A stretch of 64,000 bases of DNA from the NCBI GenBank assembly GCA_026413225.1, contig CM048552.1, positions 187,460,053 to 187,524,052 on the forward strand, in the 5' to 3' direction. Origin of the DNA: Otis tarda. Lineage: Eukaryota > Chordata > Aves > Otidiformes > Otididae. Below the pieces are notes generated by a model. That model had not been told where the DNA came from. It was given only the letters and a program-made list of their open reading frames with translations, and searched no databases. Below, in pieces: positions 61,301 through 64,000 of this stretch (the stretch's first letter is position 1; each line of letters begins with the position of its first letter). Made by a program: the position numbers and the translations under genes.

Positions 61301-64000
61301 TATTATTCTAAAACACATGCAGAGCAGGATGAGATTTGTGTTGTTTCTGCAGGAAAGTAGATTATGAGACACCAAGGTACCAGTTCTGGCTGAGGATGTC
61401 TGTGAGCCTCCAGCCCTGGATGCTGGGAGATAGTCCTGGGAAAGTTACAGGTCTGGGTCTGTAGCCCCTGTCCAGGGCAGTGTGATGGGCTAGGTGTCCT
61501 CACCTGATTTGCTTGTGTCTCTGAGTCTTCAATTACTCTATCAAATTCAATCGAAATCAGCAAGTGGATTGAAAAGTTATGAGAGGGAACAACCAGAGAA
61601 GACCCAAGGCTACGAACACATACATGTGTATCCACAGGAAGCCAGGCTAAAACAAAACGCTGGTGTTTGACAAGTTACTAATGAAATGACTTCTTCAGGA
61701 ATGTTTGCTGGTTTCCTACAGGGAAAAAACGCTTTCTTTCATTTGTATTGAGTGGCATTTGTCAGAGATTGTCTCCAACTGATAATTCAGGAGGTGAACC
61801 TGTGCATAGCTCTGTCTAAAGAAAATTTTCCTTGAAATAATAAATACAATGATTTAAAAAACTCCAGTCCTGTGTTCCTCTGCTTACCCACCAAAGTAAC
61901 AAATTGCCCAAATTAATGCAAGCAAAATTCACCCATAAGCCCACAATATGAACCAGGAAATTCCAGTGCTCTTGACACTTGCAATAATACAAAGTGGAAT
62001 TACTGCAAGCATAAAAGCCAAAGCCCCTGTTAAGGGCCATGTATTCCTTGTTTATGCCACTACAGAGTGTGCCAGACAAATGCGTAGAGTTCGTAAAACC
62101 CTTTGGGAATCCCTGAAAACTGAAGTTGGGGGGAAAAAAGATTAGCTCCTCACACAAGGGAATCATAAAACTACTGAACGTTTCTGTCTTAATTGTGCTT
62201 CTTCGTGCTAGAGTATAAGGGGAAGTTATCACAGCTGAGTAAGATGCTAAACTCTCCTAGCAGCAAAATGCCTCCTTTTATGTAATAGCAGGAGTAAACC
62301 TCTCACTTCTAAAATATAGTTGGCAAAAAAAAGGCTAATAACTCATAAAGGTTTTACATACAATGAAAAGAAAAAGTCAAAGCCTGGAAAGTTACTGTGC
62401 ATGAAATATGGTAATCTAAAGCAGCAGTTTAATTTGCACTTCTGCAGATCAGAGCTAATATTCCCATCGCATACAGCCATGATAAAACACATTGTTCCAC
62501 TGACAACAGAAGAAAACATTGTGTGTTTTCATTTGTTTTATTTCATTTTCTCACTCATAAAATATGCATTTTGCCACCTGTCAGTGCATTTATCCTCCCC
62601 AGTTGGAGGACAGTACACCATACTCGACACAGTGTCTGTTCAACAGAACTGAAATACAAATCCTCTGAAAGCAAAGACCACAATCCCTACCTCTAGCTCT
62701 AACTCATGGGAAACAGAGGCATATGTTTAGTGTACTTACGGTGAACAATAATGAGAAAAGTTGCTGCGGGGATTTCAAAGCAGGAACACTGCAGAACAGT
62801 TAAGTGACTGCAAGTGATTTAGCATGGAGTTCAGTGCAGTATTGAGCTATGTGGAGTTAGGAGTCTCCAGTGGAGTGGTCTACCCATGAACCTCGTTAGG
62901 GTCTCGAGAAAGCGATAGCTTGATTTAGTTCCCTAAACACATCCCACCTGGGATGCTCTAGATATCCCACCTGACTCACAGCCACCAGACCAGAAGGGTG
63001 GGTCTGCTGTAGGTCCCATATAATATCTGGCAGCCCTGGATAGATATCCCAGGTAATCAAGAGCACCTCAAGCAGTTCTAGAAGCCTATATTTATCTGAA
63101 CAGCTCTTGCATTGGCTAGGTCTGCACGATGATGTGGGGCAGGTCACCTACGTTGTGTGTAGATGGCTGAATCACTGACAGCCACATTTAGATATCTGCA
63201 GTCTGGATCCCAATGCCACCCCTGTGGTCTATGCAGGCAGGAAAGGCAGCAGTTGGTTAAGTTTGTGTTTCTTCTGTAGGGCCATGTCAGGACGTGGTAC
63301 TGGAGGCCCTTGTGCAAGGGAGAAATAACCCTCCCCTCTGTGCATCTGTATATTTGTATATTCGGGTGATGCATTCAAATATCTGCTTTGTGAGATGAAT
63401 TCTTGCCTTATGCAATCCCTCCAAGTCCCATAAACTAGGACTCAACCCACTGGCTCCTGATTTCCATTGCCTGCCCACAAGGCTTAGTTCCAGGCTAGAG
63501 CCGGGAGGTTTGAAGTGGCAGCCTGGGTTTGAGGGATGCTTGTGAGAAAGGTGCTTCAGTGGCAGCCTGCCCCGTGGCTTCTCATAGCCGTGTGTTTCCA
63601 TGCACAGAGCATTGTCCCGTAGCCGGAGAAGGTGGCATCTAGGGCAGACTGTAAGTCCTTTGTGAAGAAAACACCTTCTTCAACAGCGATATTTCCTTCC
63701 AAGCCTGTTTCTATTTGAGCAAGAGCCCAAGGGGATTTCCTGGGGACCCCAAAATCTTCCTCTACAGAGAGGAGATGATAGCAGCTCTCCAGGCAGCTGA
63801 TGCAGTATTGGCATGGCATAGCAAACCAAATATTTTGGGCTTCCTTTGAGTATGTTCAAAAACTCTCTGTGTCCCGGGCTTCAGGTGCCAAAAGATACAA
63901 TTTTGGACCTAGTTGCAGTGGATGAAAACCGAGTTAGAAGCCAACTCGACTGGGAGCTATAGTAAATCTGGCCTTGGCTGATACCTGAGCAAGCAGACTC
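58384..64000. other. Right end: unclassified sequence with one CR1
   Basis: Apart from the CR1 at 60.5-61.3 kb and an A-rich tract near 59.33-59.35 kb, I recognise no feature. A hydrophobic frame at about 61.89-62.05 kb and an 87-codon open frame at 63556-63819, both on the minus strand, are unexplained. Confidence 0.5.
60522..61310 (+). mobile_element. CR1 LINE fragment, 5'-truncated, frame broken
   Basis: A 790-bp copy starting with AAGTTCAACCAGGCCAAGTG and ending CTATTCTATTATTCTA. Its translation shows the CR1 ORF2 C-terminus ([40 protein letters not shown]), but an indel near 60.99 kb breaks the frame and the region before 60.75 kb contains stops. Confidence 0.93.

Noticed and set aside
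62740-62830. GTAAGT donor on the minus strand with frame ending ATFLIIVH as a TMEM272 upstream exon
   Set aside because: The phase fits and an acceptor is present, but there is no ATG before an in-frame stop and it would need another unseen exon; left as unproven.
1-64000. tRNA, rRNA, CRISPR array or operon-like features
   Set aside because: None seen; the window is vertebrate nuclear DNA with spliced genes.

Overview
This window looks like a stretch of bird genome. It is AT-rich single-copy DNA scattered with CR1 LINE fragments, several ending in the typical avian 3' tail of repeated ATTCTATG/ATGATTCT units, and it carries two solo retroviral LTRs of a kind common in birds. Genes are split into short exons with GT-AG junctions, so most open reading frames in the window are noise. 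The species cannot be named from the sequence alone.

Two protein-coding genes can be supported, both on the minus strand. The first is DHRS12, a short-chain dehydrogenase/reductase. Its start exon lies in a CpG island near 22.4 kb, and six consecutive coding exons (22427-22482, 21737-21870, 18299-18381, 11520-11612, 10116-10197, 270-331) run leftwards. They join in frame to 170 residues carrying TGxxxGIG and NNAG motifs. The rest of the gene, including the catalytic YxxxK region, lies beyond the left edge. The second is a TMEM272-type four-pass membrane protein. Three exons are clear (46724-46783, 40430-40512 and the terminal exon 36060-36422); the start exon is not certain. DHRS12 next to TMEM272 is the order known from human 13q14, which supports both calls.

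Layout: 1-22.5 kb is DHRS12 exons and introns; intron 3 holds a near full-length but internally deleted antisense CR1 (about 12.0-15.3 kb) and a solo LTR with a 5-bp target duplication (17085-17673). 22.0-22.7 kb is the CpG-island promoter, with a possible divergent transcript on the plus strand. 22.7-36 kb is intergenic, with a second solo LTR (25200-26347, also with a 5-bp target duplication) and CR1 pieces. 36-47 kb is the recognised part of the TMEM272 gene. 47-64 kb is probably upstream or first-intron sequence of TMEM272, with several younger CR1 copies and a few unproven exon-like signals. No tRNA, rRNA, CRISPR or bacterial-type features were seen.

No clearly new biological system is visible. 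The most useful leads are the acidic poly-Asp tract in the TMEM272 protein, the repeat-encoded possible N-terminal extension of DHRS12, the candidate divergent and 53-kb plus-strand transcripts, a 19-bp perfect inverted repeat at 42.4 kb, and a hydrophobic reading frame at 62 kb that may be an exon or relic.
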